Of a stretch of DNA of 49,869 bases, positions 39,878 through 49,869 are shown in pieces. The position numbers were made by a program, and so were the translations under genes. Each line of letters begins with the position of its first letter. The first letter of the stretch is position 1. The notes beneath the pieces are model-generated. The model was not told the DNA's origin, searched no databases, and saw nothing but the letters and a program-made list of their open reading frames with translations. Origin of the DNA: Selaginella moellendorffii (Eukaryota > Streptophyta > Lycopodiopsida > Selaginellales > Selaginellaceae); contig NW_003314351.1 of the NCBI RefSeq assembly GCF_000143415.4, positions 660,674 to 710,542 on the forward strand. The letters are read 5' to 3'.

Positions 39878-41760
39878 AATGGGGTGGAGACCAAATGTCT
39901 TAAGGGATGAGGCCTTGAAGTCAAGTTAGCTAGTTCACAAGAACCTTTGCCAAAGGAATCTCAATAGAAACAGGATTGGCATAGCCTAAGTTAGAAGGCA
40001 TGCAATTTGAGTGTGTGGACCCAAATAATGATGGAGGTGTGGAATCACCAGCAATGAGTTGTGGAATTTGACAACTATGAGGCAACTAAGCAAAATATAT
40101 GGCATAATTAATTGGGTTGGTAGAAGTTAACTTCCTAAGACTTTTTATTGGGATAAGAAGGTTAAATATATTTCATGGGGGGATAAATTACATATGTTGC
40201 GATATAGTAAGTCAATGTCATAAAGAGAAATGCTCATTGTCAAAAAAGGCCATCATTGGGACACTTAAACACTCTAAAACACCAGGAATTGGTGTTTAAT
40301 TACATGAAGGTTTTAGATAAAGCCCAAGGGACTAAGTCCCTAGTGAATAATGGATAGAAGGTGTTATCAATATCTAAGATTGTGGAGATGGGAAAAATCT
40401 GTCTATCCAAATTAGACAAAGCCAAAAGGTATTTTGATATGGCTAGCAATGGGTATAAAGATGCCCATGTAGAGCGACATTAATTTTAGTGTGTAGTATT
40501 ACAAGGTGAGCATGTCCAAATTGAGCAACCACTCCCTAAGCTAACGGGTAAATTCATCTCTAAGAATACTTACTAAGGCATAGTAGAAAGTGCAAAGCTA
40601 TCCTTTTAATCTAGAGGAGAATAACCAAAGGAAACATGTGATAGCAAAAACAAATAGTAAAAGGATAGAATTAAACTATAGAAATCGAAGGGTATAACCA
40701 AGGATAGTTATGCAAGTTGGGAGTGGAGAATTAATAGGTGCTTGAAGGTGTTGTTACTAGCAACTGTGATACCATAGAGAGTCTAAAGTATGGAATTGTC
40801 CATATTAAACCATATAATAATTAAAAGATTTGCAAAAGGAGATGCTTTAGCAAGCTAAGGGATAAAGTCCCTTCAAGATTCCTAAAGACAATTCTAGGTA
40901 GGTTAGTTCATAGAAAGACAAGTGTAAATGGTTCAAAAAATGTGCGAAATTAAAGTGGTGCAATAGAAGTGTGGTCTTGAAGCTTGTTATGAGGTGACGC
41001 TATCAAGGTTGGGAGATAATCCTTGAGGATTTAAAGAGATAGCTTTGAACGAAAGTCGATGGTTAAGGATGTACTTATGCTTGAATCCATATTGCGCTAG
41101 TCGGGTGGCTTGCTAAGCGCGATTTGCAAGTCGAGGGAACAAAGACCCTAGCTGAAGGTGTTGACTTCAAAAGGGGTGGCCCATGAGGCCAAGCATGGAG
41201 GAATCCATGCATGATTACAAACTTGCCAATTGAGATCACATGGTAGTTCGGAAGAACTAGGTTTTTAAATTGTGATCTATAGCACACTTTGGGTATAAAT
41301 TGGTGCACCGGCATAGAGAATAACACCAAGCATCTTGGGTGATGCTGCCCGTAGATGCATCTGCGAAGGTTGGGTTTGAGTCCTAACCCTTTAGTGCTTG
41401 CGTTCGAGTCCCAACTCACTAGGGTATAGTGATGGTTTGGAATATAAGGACACTCATTTTGTGGTAGTCATGGACTCTCAGTAAGGAGACTGGCTTAGGC
41501 ACACTGCCAAGTGGGGGATGCCTCGGAGTCGTAATGCACAGTTAAATTTCTTAATGTGAAATTTCTATATATTTAACTTGAACATTTTCATGCAAATGAC
41601 ACCAAGGATGTGGTGAATGAAATCGGGACACCTAGTCTCAGTTAATATGGACCCTTGGCCGAAAGGGCTGGCTTGGGTGCACTGCCAAGTGTTGTGGATG
41701 CCCCTGGGGTCATAGTCAACAATTTAAAAATCTAGAAGACCTAGTACCCATTGGTAAACC
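39878..41760 (+). mobile_element. Diverged LARD interior, plus orientation
   Basis: It follows the interior of the intact element (minus strand of about 45240-47110) block by block with heavy divergence, including a decayed version of the twin hairpins at 41367-41424. No LTR is attached on either side. No coding capacity. Confidence 0.7.
41367..41424 (+). repeat. Decayed copy of the twin T-arm-like hairpins
   Basis: TTGGGTTTGAGTCCTAA and TTGCGTTCGAGTCCCAA keep the 7-base loop position and most of the stems, with one loop change and one stem mismatch. Confidence 0.6.
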
Positions 41761-41929
41761 TATTAAGGTGTCAAGGAGTTAAGATGTCAAGGTGATCTTG
41801 TTTCTAACTAAGTAAGAGGTCCATATTTGGTTAAGGAATAAGATTCATGGTTCAAAGTGTTAATTTGAACTATTAGTAATAGTGTGACTTAGTAATGACT
41901 TAGTAATGGTGCAGCCATATGGCAAGTGT

Positions 41930-42211
41930 AGCACACGTGGTTTTTACCCTTTATCCTATGGTGAGTTACAATAGGATAACCACGAAGACTCCATGTGCCA
42001 TATGTCATATGCCATGTGCCACATGCCACGTGTCCAAAGGACAGCAGAGTGGAACCTAAGTATCAGAGCCTTGGGCTATTGAATGAAGGAACAGAACCAA
42101 ACTCCTAAGCATGGAGCCAAGGAGCGAAGGAATTGGAGCACGAAGCAACTCCTGAGCATACAGCCCAAGCAGTAGAGGGATAGAAGTACAGAATGGCTTG
42201 CAACAGTCTGT
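41930..42211 (-). repeat. Second copy of the 28914 repeat, cut by the LARD insertion
   Basis: TGTAGCACACGTGG... matches 28914-29215 in order, including the CACATG/CACGTG cluster. It stops at AACAGTCTGT, where the LARD LTR begins; the other copy continues past this point. Confidence 0.65.
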
Positions 42212-43321
42212 TGTAAGCGACTAATTTTTCCATTCTACTTTAGTCACTTAACCACACCTCCGTCCACTTGGAGGAGTCTCATTCACAACCTCCATAAGTC
42301 CAACTCAGGACTTGGGGCTTGCTAGCCCCGAGAATGGCATCCATGCCACTCAACCTTAGCACTTGGTCCAAGTGCTCCACGTGTCCGATCCCATGATCGA
42401 CACCCCAAGGTACCACCGACGTATCGGCCCGTTACGCTAAGGCCATGCCCAATTACCTTGGTCACACTGGTGGTCCAACACCACCTGCATTCCAATCCCG
42501 TCTCTCAAAGACTAGGTCATTCGTCCATGAGGGATCATCCCAGATCCACTTCTTAACATCCTTAGGATGCCTACAGACATGGGGAATAGCCTTCCCCAAT
42601 ATCTCTGTTCCGGTCCCCACCAAGTCCCTTTCTGTCCTTGGCTGTGTTCGCCAACACTGCCACTGGGTCAAGGCCCACTGGCTCGACCACTAAGTCCCAC
42701 TATCCTCGAGGACTTCCTCACTGTGTGACTGTGTCCTTGGTCACCCCACCAGAGGGCTACCCCTCTTCCTTTCCACAGTCTGGGACTTTGGGACACCATT
42801 TCGGAACACCGTGGCCTTACGCGAGCCACCTGGGTACTCTCCCCACCTTTCGCCTTTAGGTGCTCTAGCCATGGGCTTAGAGCGAGGTTCCGTTGAGCCA
42901 CGCCTGGTATCCAAGTAGGTAGTGCCACCCACACTTGGACTGGGAGCATCGGCCAGTCGATCTCCCGGGGGAACTAGAGCCGGCTCTTGAACACTTCACC
43001 AAGCTACCCCGCTTGTCGGTCTGTGTTCACTCTAGTCTTGGACTTCCCAGTGGGCAGCTCATCACCCAACACTGGGTCCGGCCTTCCTGGGCCAAACTGG
43101 CCTTTCCTGGCCAAACTGGCTCCACTGCAGTCCTCCCCCTACTATACTTTTGGAGCTCACCAAACCCCCCAGGGTCTGGGAGACGAACGCTTTGGGCTTT
43201 CACCCTCTCAGGCTCCGGACTCGGACTCGGACTCGGACTCGGACTCGGACTCGGACTCGGACTCGGATTCGGACTCGGACTCGGACTCGGGCTCGGGCTC
43301 GGGCTCGGTCTCGGCCTCGGC

Positions 43322-43364
<43 letters not shown>

Positions 43365-44073
43365 CCGGTCTCGGTCTCGACTTCGGACTCCATCTCGGAC
43401 TCCATCTCGGACTCCATCTCGGACTCCATCTCGGACTCCATCTCGGGTCCATCTCGGGTCCATCTCGGACTCCATCTCGGGTCCATCTCGGACTCCATCT
43501 CGGACTCCATCTCGGGTCCATCTCGGACTCCATCTCGGGTCCATCTCGGACTCCATCTCGGACTCCATTTCGGGTCCATCTCGGGTCCACCTCGGACTCC
43601 ATCTTGGACTCCATCTCGGACTCCATCTCGGGTCCATCTCCGACTCCTCTTCGGACTCCAACTCGGGTCCATCTCGGGTCCACCTCGGACTCCACTTCGG
43701 ACTCCATCTCGGACTCCATCTCGGGTCCATCTCGGACTCCACTTCGGACTCCAACTCGGGTCCATCTCGGACTCCACTTCGGACTCCAACTCGGGTCCAT
43801 CTCGGACTCCACTTCGGACTCCAACTTGAGTCCATCTCGGACACTCCCACGTGTCATGTGTTGGTCCTTTTGGGTCCCTTTTTGGAGCCTCGCCTTTTGC
43901 TCGCTTCGTGCTCGTTCCTCGAGCACTTCGTTGGGAGTTCCACTCCCGCTCTTGACTTTTCAAGTCGGAGCTTTTGGTTCAAACGTGTTACGCTCGTTTG
44001 GCTCTCGCTTCGGCCACTACCATGTGGCGCCCTTCCGGCTCCACTTTGGGGCCTAGGGATTTTGTGTCTCACA
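42212..44073 (-). repeat. 3' LTR of the intact LARD
   Basis: 1862 bp; the plus strand reads TGTAAGCGACTAATTTTTCC at the left and TTTTGTGTCTCACA at the right. It contains the hexamer array 43205-43845, with a very regular CGGACT/CTCGGT section at its left end. Confidence 0.92.
43205..43845. repeat. Hexamer array in the LARD 3' LTR
   Basis: It begins with about nine pure GGACTC units, then GGGCTC, then GGTCTC units, and continues as 12- to 24-base units of GGACTCCATCTC and GGGTCCATCTC. All frames on both strands stay open for 200-370 codons as a result. Confidence 0.93.
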
Positions 44074-45573
44074 ACTCCACCACCCATAGACGAAGTTCGA
44101 TGTCCTCATCGAACGGTGAACCATTTTATAAAGTAACACCCGCATGTGTTACCATTTCCATCCTTGGCGCGTAGCCAATATTTGTCAATGGTGTGACATT
44201 GAAGGCTCACCATGCCTTCTCCATATTCATCAATGGTTGGACATTGAAGGCTCACCATGCCTTTTGCATATCCTCTAAGGAGGGTAGTCTCTCCAACTTA
44301 GAGACTGATTGGACCACATATAGTGGTTCTCTCCTTTTATTGGTTTAGTTCTCGCTAAACCTCTTAGAGACCCTTCTCTAAGTCAATCCCACTACTCCTT
44401 CTCGAGTAGTCTCAATTTCCATCGATATAACCTTTGCACTTTGGAACTTTGAATTTTGACTTCTTGGAGTCAATTTCCTAGGTGTCTCCGACACCTTGCC
44501 TTGCACCTTTTGTGCAACTCCACTTCCCATCCTAGGAAGTTCTCTACTCTAAGGCACCATCATCCTCTCTTCTATTTCGTGCCAAAGTTCCAGTTATCAT
44601 ACTTTGTGCTAGGGCTGTTCATGGCCCTATCATTTGGCTACCTTACCGCTCCCTCCCTTGGAGCTTCCACTTTCGCCAAATTGGAGCATTTCGGAATCCC
44701 TCCTTGGAAACACACTTCCTTTCCCACAACTTGTTAGCGTCCAACACATTAGTGTTCCTCGCCTAACTTTGTCACTTGGATTCCTTCCAAGGGATTCCAC
44801 GGCCCTATCTTGGCCACTCATCTTTTGCTCCTATCCATTGATTGTTGCACCAAGCAACATCGAATCTCTACCTCCCTCCTTGAGGTATTGTTTCGATTCC
44901 ATAGCAAAGACTCTTCTTTGCCAAGTCCGGAGGATGTTCACCCCTAGAACGTCTCTTTAGCATCTTCTGCTATGGGCTCTATCCACGGCCCAACTTCGTG
45001 ACCCTCCCATGGGTCTTTTATAAAGACTACTTTCTTCGGACTCACTATGCCATCGCACGGACATAGTTTATTTCCCTTAGGTGCTCTTCCCACTTGGTCA
45101 TCACGACCAAGCCACACCACCTTAAACAGTTCAATTTCAACATTTTTAACCAGGAACTTCATTCCTTAACCAACCAAGGACCTTGTCCTTATCTGGCCAT
45201 AAGATCACCTAGTGATCTCACCTTAGCACCTTAACAGAGTTGCCAAGAGGTACTTGGTCTTCTAGACCTCTAAGTTGTTGACTATAACCCCGGGGGCATC
45301 CCCCACACTTGGCGGTGCACCCAAGCCAGCCCTTACGGCCAAGGGTTCATAGCAACTGAGATTAGGTGTCCCCATCTCACTCACCACGACCTTGGTGCCA
45401 CTTGCACCAAAGCGTTCAAGTTAGATATGCTGAGCTTTCACACTAAGCAATCTAACCGTGCATCACGACTCCGAGGCATCCCTCGCTTGGCGGTGTGCCC
45501 AAACCAGTCTCCCCACTGAGAGTCCATGACCACCGAAATATGAGTGTCCTCATATTCCAAACCATCACCACGC

Positions 45574-45633
45574 CCTAGTGATTTGGGACTCGAACCCAAG
45601 CACTAGAGGGTTGGGACTCGAACCCAACCTCCG
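45574..45633 (-). repeat. Twin T-arm-like hairpins in the intact LARD
   Basis: The minus strand has two TTGGG-TTCGAGT-CCCAA hairpins in tandem, with outer stems as in the plus copy at 36667-36724. Here the first T-stem is fully Watson-Crick, where the plus copy has a T-G pair. Confidence 0.7.
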
Positions 45634-48156
45634 TATATGCATCTACGGACGGCATCACACAAGATGCCTGGCGTGACTCCCCACGCCGGTGCACCAACTT
45701 ATTTTTAAAGCGCGCTACAGATCACAGCTTAGGAACCTAGTTCCCCCACACTGCCAAGTCCCCTCACTTGACATATCTGTGATCATGCATGGACTCCTCC
45801 ATGCTCGGCCCCATGGCCCACCCTTTTTGAAGTTATCACCTTCAACTAGGGTATTTGTTCCCCCGACGTGCCAATCTCGCTTGGCAAGTTCTCCGACCAC
45901 TGTAACATGGTTCCTGCATAAGCGTGAAAGTCCTTGACCATCGACTTTCGTTCAAAGCCCTCTCTTTGAACACTCGGGAACTACTTCCCTAACCTTGATA
46001 GCCTTGCCTCATGGCAAGCTTCAAGACCACGCTTTTGCTGCGCCACTCTGATTTCGCGCGTTCCATGAACTATTTACACTTGGCCTTTCTAGGTACTAAG
46101 CTACCTAGAATCGTCTTTGGGAACCTTGAAGGAACTCTGTCCCTCAGCTTGCTAAGGCCTCCCTTTTGCAAGCCTTCCAAATGCCACATAGTCTAACATG
46201 GACAATTCCATAACTTAGACTCTCCATGGCATCACGGTTGCTAGCGGCAACACCCTCGAGCCCCCACTTGATTCTCCACTCCCAGCTGGCATAACCAACC
46301 TTGGTTATGCCCTTCGATTTCTATGGTTCAGTTCCATCCCAATACTACTTGCCTTTGGCTTCACACCTTTCCTTCGGTCATTCTCCTCCAGATCAGGAGG
46401 ATAGCTTTGCACTTTCTATCATGCCTTAGCAAGTATTCTTAGGGATGAACCTACCCAATAGCCCAGGGAGTGGTTCCTCAATCTGGGTATGCTCACCTTA
46501 TAATCCCACACACTGGGATTACATTGTTGCTTATGGGCCTTTACATGCCCATCACTAACCTTGCCAAAATTCCATTTTTGGCTTTGTCCAACTTGGGTAG
46601 ACAGTCCTCTCCTGTCTCCGCAACCTTGGACATTTGGATAGCACCTTCTATCCATCATTCGCTAGGGACTTAGTCCCTTGGGCTTTATCCATTGCCCTCG
46701 CGTCATCAAACACCACCTTCTGGTGTTCTAGAGTGTTCGGGTGTCCCAATGATGGCTTTCTTGACAATGAGTATTTCCTTTTATGACATTGACTTACTAT
46801 ATCGCAACACAAGCAACTTATCCCCCGTAAGGGTATATCCAACTTCCCTATGCTATTAAGAAGTCTTGGGTAGCTACCTTCTACCCGTTTAACCAGTTAT
46901 TTTGCACCTCTTGCTTAGTTGCCTCATAGTTGTCAAGTCCTACAACTCATTGCTTGGTGCTTTCACACCTCCATCATTATCTGGGTCACCACACTCCAAC
47001 TGCATGCTCTGCAGCTTAGGCTATGCTATTCCCATTTCCATTGGGATTCCTTTGGCAAGGGGTTCTCATGAACCCACCAACATAGCCTCAAGGTATCACA
47101 CCTTGGCACATTTGGTGTCTCCACACCATCGGCTCCACGAGCCTACCTCTATGACATTTCCCCTTCGTGTCTAAGTCTTTGCCAAGACCAACACCGCTCT
47201 TTCTCATGCCAACCATCCGTTAACACTGCACCATAGAGGTCACACACAACTTTATGTCAAAGTTGTTTTCTTCTGAGAACACCTTTCCCATAACTTTAGC
47301 ATGGCACATTTTGCCATTGATGAGATACCCTCTGTTCTCATCCTTGGATCCTATGATCCCCCCCCATCCTTTGTGGGGTACAACACACCTCAGTCCAAAT
47401 GCTTCCATCAGTCCTTTTAGGACCATCCGTTGACTCTACTTGAGTCATCCAGCAGTTTTGGACTTGGTTAATCCACAGACCCGTAAGGTGCTACTTGTGA
47501 GGCACTAGCTCACTGGAATACACTTCTTGCATTCCTGTCCTACTCAAAAGGACTATTTTCACAAGTGTTACTCCGACACTTGATTTTGTTCTCTGGGGGC
47601 AACCTTTGCCCCTTAGGACTACTTGTCCATGTGATGAGAACACCAACTCATCCACTTAATACACCCCCAACTCCTTGGGTTGTTCCAGCATTTATTAGAG
47701 GTAGCCCCAGCTACCTTTTCAAGGACTTGAGTCCTCTTCCGTATTTGACTTCCCACGGTCATTACTTCTGGTCTCACATTCATGAGCACCAACCTCAACT
47801 ATATGAGGAAAATCTTGTGACTCCTTTATTGCTTTGGAGTCTTTATCTTTCCCATGATCCCAACTGCAGTTGTTTACCACAACTACATTAGCCAGTTTGC
47901 TAAGTCAAACGCTCATCTGGATCACATCCTCAACTCTTTGAGGAAAACCATATACTGTTCCCAAGATCCCAAAGTCGTTCCATCATTGGCCCTTTTCTAT
48001 CCACCACCTCGTCTACAAGTTCACACATGAACTGTAATGGAGAGCCATGTCTTCCCGACTTGCTACTCCTCAAGGATAGGCCCACTCCTCGGACCTTCCG
48101 ATGCCAACACTAGTGGTGATATACTTGAGCACCAATAAAAGTCGGACTAAGGAACA

Positions 48157-48170
48157 GCTCCGATACCAAG
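48157..48170 (-). other. LARD primer binding site
   Basis: The minus strand reads TTGGTATCGGAGC two bases inside the 5' LTR, the same variant of the initiator-Met site as in Gypsy-1. Confidence 0.78.
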
Positions 48171-48171
48171 T

Positions 48172-49281
48172 TGTAAGCGACTAATTTTTCCATTCTACTT
48201 TAGTCACTTAACCACACCTCCGTCCACTTGGAGGAGTCTCATTCACAACCTCCATAAGTCCAACTCAGGACTTGGGGCTTGCTAGCCCCGAGAATGGCAT
48301 CCATGCCACTCAACCTTAGCACTTGGTCCAAGTGCTCCACGTGTCCGATCCCATGATCGACACCCCAAGGTACCACCGACGTATCGGCCCGTTACGCTAA
48401 GGCCATGCCCAATTACCTTGGTCACACTGGTGGTCCAACACCACCTGCATTCCAATCCCGTCTCTCAAAGACTAGGTCATTCGTCCATGAGGGATCATCC
48501 CAGATCCACTCCTTAACATCCTTAGGATGCCTACAGACATGGGGAATAGCCTTCCCCAATATCTCTGTTCCGGTCCCCACCAAGTCCCTTTCTGTCCTTG
48601 GCTGTGTTCGCCAACACTGCCACTGGGTCAAGGCCCACTGGCTCGACCACTAAGTCCCACTATCCTCGAGGACTTCCTCACTGTGTGACTGTGTCCTTGG
48701 TCACCCCACCAGAGGGCTACCCCTCTTCCTTTCCACAGTCTGGGACTTTGGGACACCATTTCGGAACACCGTGGCCTTACGCGAGCCACCTGGGTACTCT
48801 CCCCACCTTTCGCCTTTAGGTGCTCTAGCCATGGGCTTAGAGCGAGGTTCCGTTGAGCCACGCCTGGTATCCAAGTAGGTAGTGCCACCCACACTTGGAC
48901 TGGGAGCATCGGCCAGTCGATCTCCCGGGGGAACTAGAGCCGGCTCTTGAACACTTCACCAAGCTACCCCGCTTGTCGGTCTGTGTTCACTCTAGTCTTG
49001 GACTTCCCAGTGGGCAGCTCATCACCCAACACTGGGTCCGGCCTTCCTGGGCCAAACTGGCCTTTCCTGGCCAAACTGGCTCCACTGCAGTCCTCCCCCT
49101 ACTATACTTTTGGAGCTCACCAAACCCCCCAGGGTCTGGGAGACGAACGCTTTGGGCTTTCACCCTCTCAGGCTCCGGACTCGGACTCGGACTCGGACTC
49201 GGACTCGGACTCGGACTCGGACTCGGATTCGGACTCGGACTCGGACTCGGGCTCGGGCTCGGGCTCAGTCTCGGCCTCGGC

Positions 49282-49324
<43 letters not shown>

Positions 49325-49869
49325 CCGGTCTCGGTCTCGACTTCGGACTCCATCTCGGACTCCATCTCGGACTCCATCTCGGACTCCATCTCGGACTCCA
49401 TCTCGGGTCCATCTCGGGTCCATCTCGGACTCCATCTCGGGTCCATCTCGGACTCCATCTCGGACTCCATCTCGGGTCCATCTCGGACTCCATCTCGGGT
49501 CCATCTCGGACTCCATCTCGGACTCCATTTCGGGTCCATCTCGGGTCCACCTCGGACTCCATCTCGGACTCCATCTCGGACTCCATCTCGGGTCCATCTC
49601 CGACTCCTCTTCGGACTCCAACTCGGGTCCATCTCGGGTCCACCTCGGACTCCACTTCGGACTCCATCTCGGACTCCATCTCGGGTCCATCTCGGACTCC
49701 ACTTCGGACTCCAACTCGGGTCCATCTCGGACTCCACTTCGGACTCCAACTCGGGTCCATCTCGGACTCCACTTCGAGACTCCAACTTGAGTCCATCTCG
49801 GACACTCCCACGTGTCATGTGTTGGCCCTTTTGGGTCCCTTTTTGGAGCCTCGCCTTTTGCTCGCTTCG
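48172..49869 (-). repeat. 5' LTR of the intact LARD, cut by the window edge
   Basis: Collinear with 42212-43910 and almost identical to it. It contains the hexamer array 49165-49805. The outer end and the second target duplication lie outside the window. Confidence 0.92.
49165..49805. repeat. Hexamer array in the LARD 5' LTR
   Basis: Same unit order and number as the array at 43205-43845 by eye, with single-base differences and one extra base near 49776 that shifts the frames. Confidence 0.93.

Larger units (their letters stand above)
44074..48171 (-). mobile_element. Interior of the intact LARD, no coding domains
   Basis: 4.1 kb without a frame longer than about 110 codons and without retrotransposon protein motifs. 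Much of it (45520-47460) is closely conserved with the plus-strand copy at 34800-36948. A short local duplication (GACATTGAAGGCTCACCATGCC, two copies at about 44200 and 44242) lies near the 3' LTR. The sequence next to the 3' LTR (minus strand GGGTGGTGGAGT) is purine-rich. Confidence 0.82.
42212..49869 (-). mobile_element. LARD-like non-autonomous LTR retrotransposon, best copy
   Basis: A minus-strand element with the 3' LTR at 42212-44073, the interior at 44074-48171, and the 5' LTR starting at 48172 and running off the window (about 165 bp missing). The two LTRs are collinear at an offset of 5960 bp and differ at only a handful of positions in 1.7 kb by eye (for example 42551/48511 and a one-base insertion near 49776), so the insertion is recent. 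It has a primer binding site but no gag, protease, reverse transcriptase or integrase motif in any frame. Large LTRs around a long conserved non-coding interior define LARD elements. It must be moved by proteins of an autonomous relative not seen here. Confidence 0.88.

Noticed and set aside
43205-43845. CRISPR-like repeat array
   Set aside because: The units are contiguous short hexamers without unique spacers, in a eukaryotic LTR.
42935-44136. Open frames of 250-373 codons on both strands over the LTR arrays (also 36886-38115, 48987-49818, 25906-26484)
   Set aside because: They arise from stop-free hexamer repeats, exist in several frames at once, start and end in LTR sequence and vary with array length. 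No protein family is recognisable.
44456-47891. Short open frames in the LARD interior (60-110 codons)
   Set aside because: They occur in unrelated frames, most are not kept in the other interior copies or are kept only because the DNA is conserved, and they have no retrotransposon motifs.

Overview
The window looks like nuclear DNA of a seed-free land plant with swimming sperm, most likely a spikemoss (Selaginella-type lycophyte). Three things suggest this: multi-exon genes whose introns are mostly 40-70 bp, several genes for flagellar or centriolar proteins (which seed plants with non-motile sperm have largely lost), and abundant plant-type LTR retrotransposons, one with a chromodomain. The species is an inference. 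A 133-bp run of N at 15172-15304 shows this is a draft scaffold.

Genic part (1-22.1 kb). A poorly recognised minus-strand gene or genes (18-1197) lies head-to-head with a seven-exon RIB43A-like gene (1650-2670), whose product is a protein of flagellar doublet microtubules. After an 11-kb block of retrotransposons come three genes on the plus strand, packed head to tail: a single-exon SHIPPO/STPG (ODF3-type) Pro-Gly repeat protein (14402-15619), a 25-exon coiled-coil protein (15716-19048) and a 17-exon coiled-coil protein resembling CEP162 (19155-22129). Only 96 and 106 bp separate them. The exon models were built by hand and keep a continuous reading frame throughout. Together they would form an axoneme/basal-body gene island serving the sperm flagella.

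Transposons inside the genic part. Gypsy-1 (3922-7247, minus strand, chromodomain-bearing) has 112-bp LTRs and a perfect 5-bp target duplication, but has lost protease and reverse transcriptase. Gypsy-2 (7354-12267, minus strand) is nearly full length with 233-bp LTRs and a perfect target duplication, but carries a frameshift and stops. A 3'-end fragment of the Gypsy-1 family lies at 13213-13963. A Helitron-like element begins 15 bp after the CEP162-like stop codon: it has a 3' CTAG terminus with a hairpin and a decayed PIF1-type helicase on the minus strand.

Repeat part (24.3 kb to the end). Most of this half is one family of large non-autonomous LTR elements (LARD-like) present in both orientations, nested and rearranged. 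The LTRs are 1.4-1.9 kb, run TGTGAGAC...GCTTACA in the sense orientation, and each contains a 0.2-0.6 kb array of GAGTCC/GAGATG-type hexamers. These arrays are open in several frames on both strands and create long false ORFs. The best copy (42212 to beyond the right edge, minus strand) has near-identical LTRs, an initiator-Met-type primer binding site and a 4.1-kb interior without gag or pol. The interior carries a conserved pair of tRNA T-arm-like hairpins. A solo LTR with target duplication CTTCC sits inside another LTR of the same family, and a 603-bp TRIM element (33996-34598) sits inside a LARD copy, with a matching empty site elsewhere in the window. No intact host gene was found to the right of about 22.2 kb.
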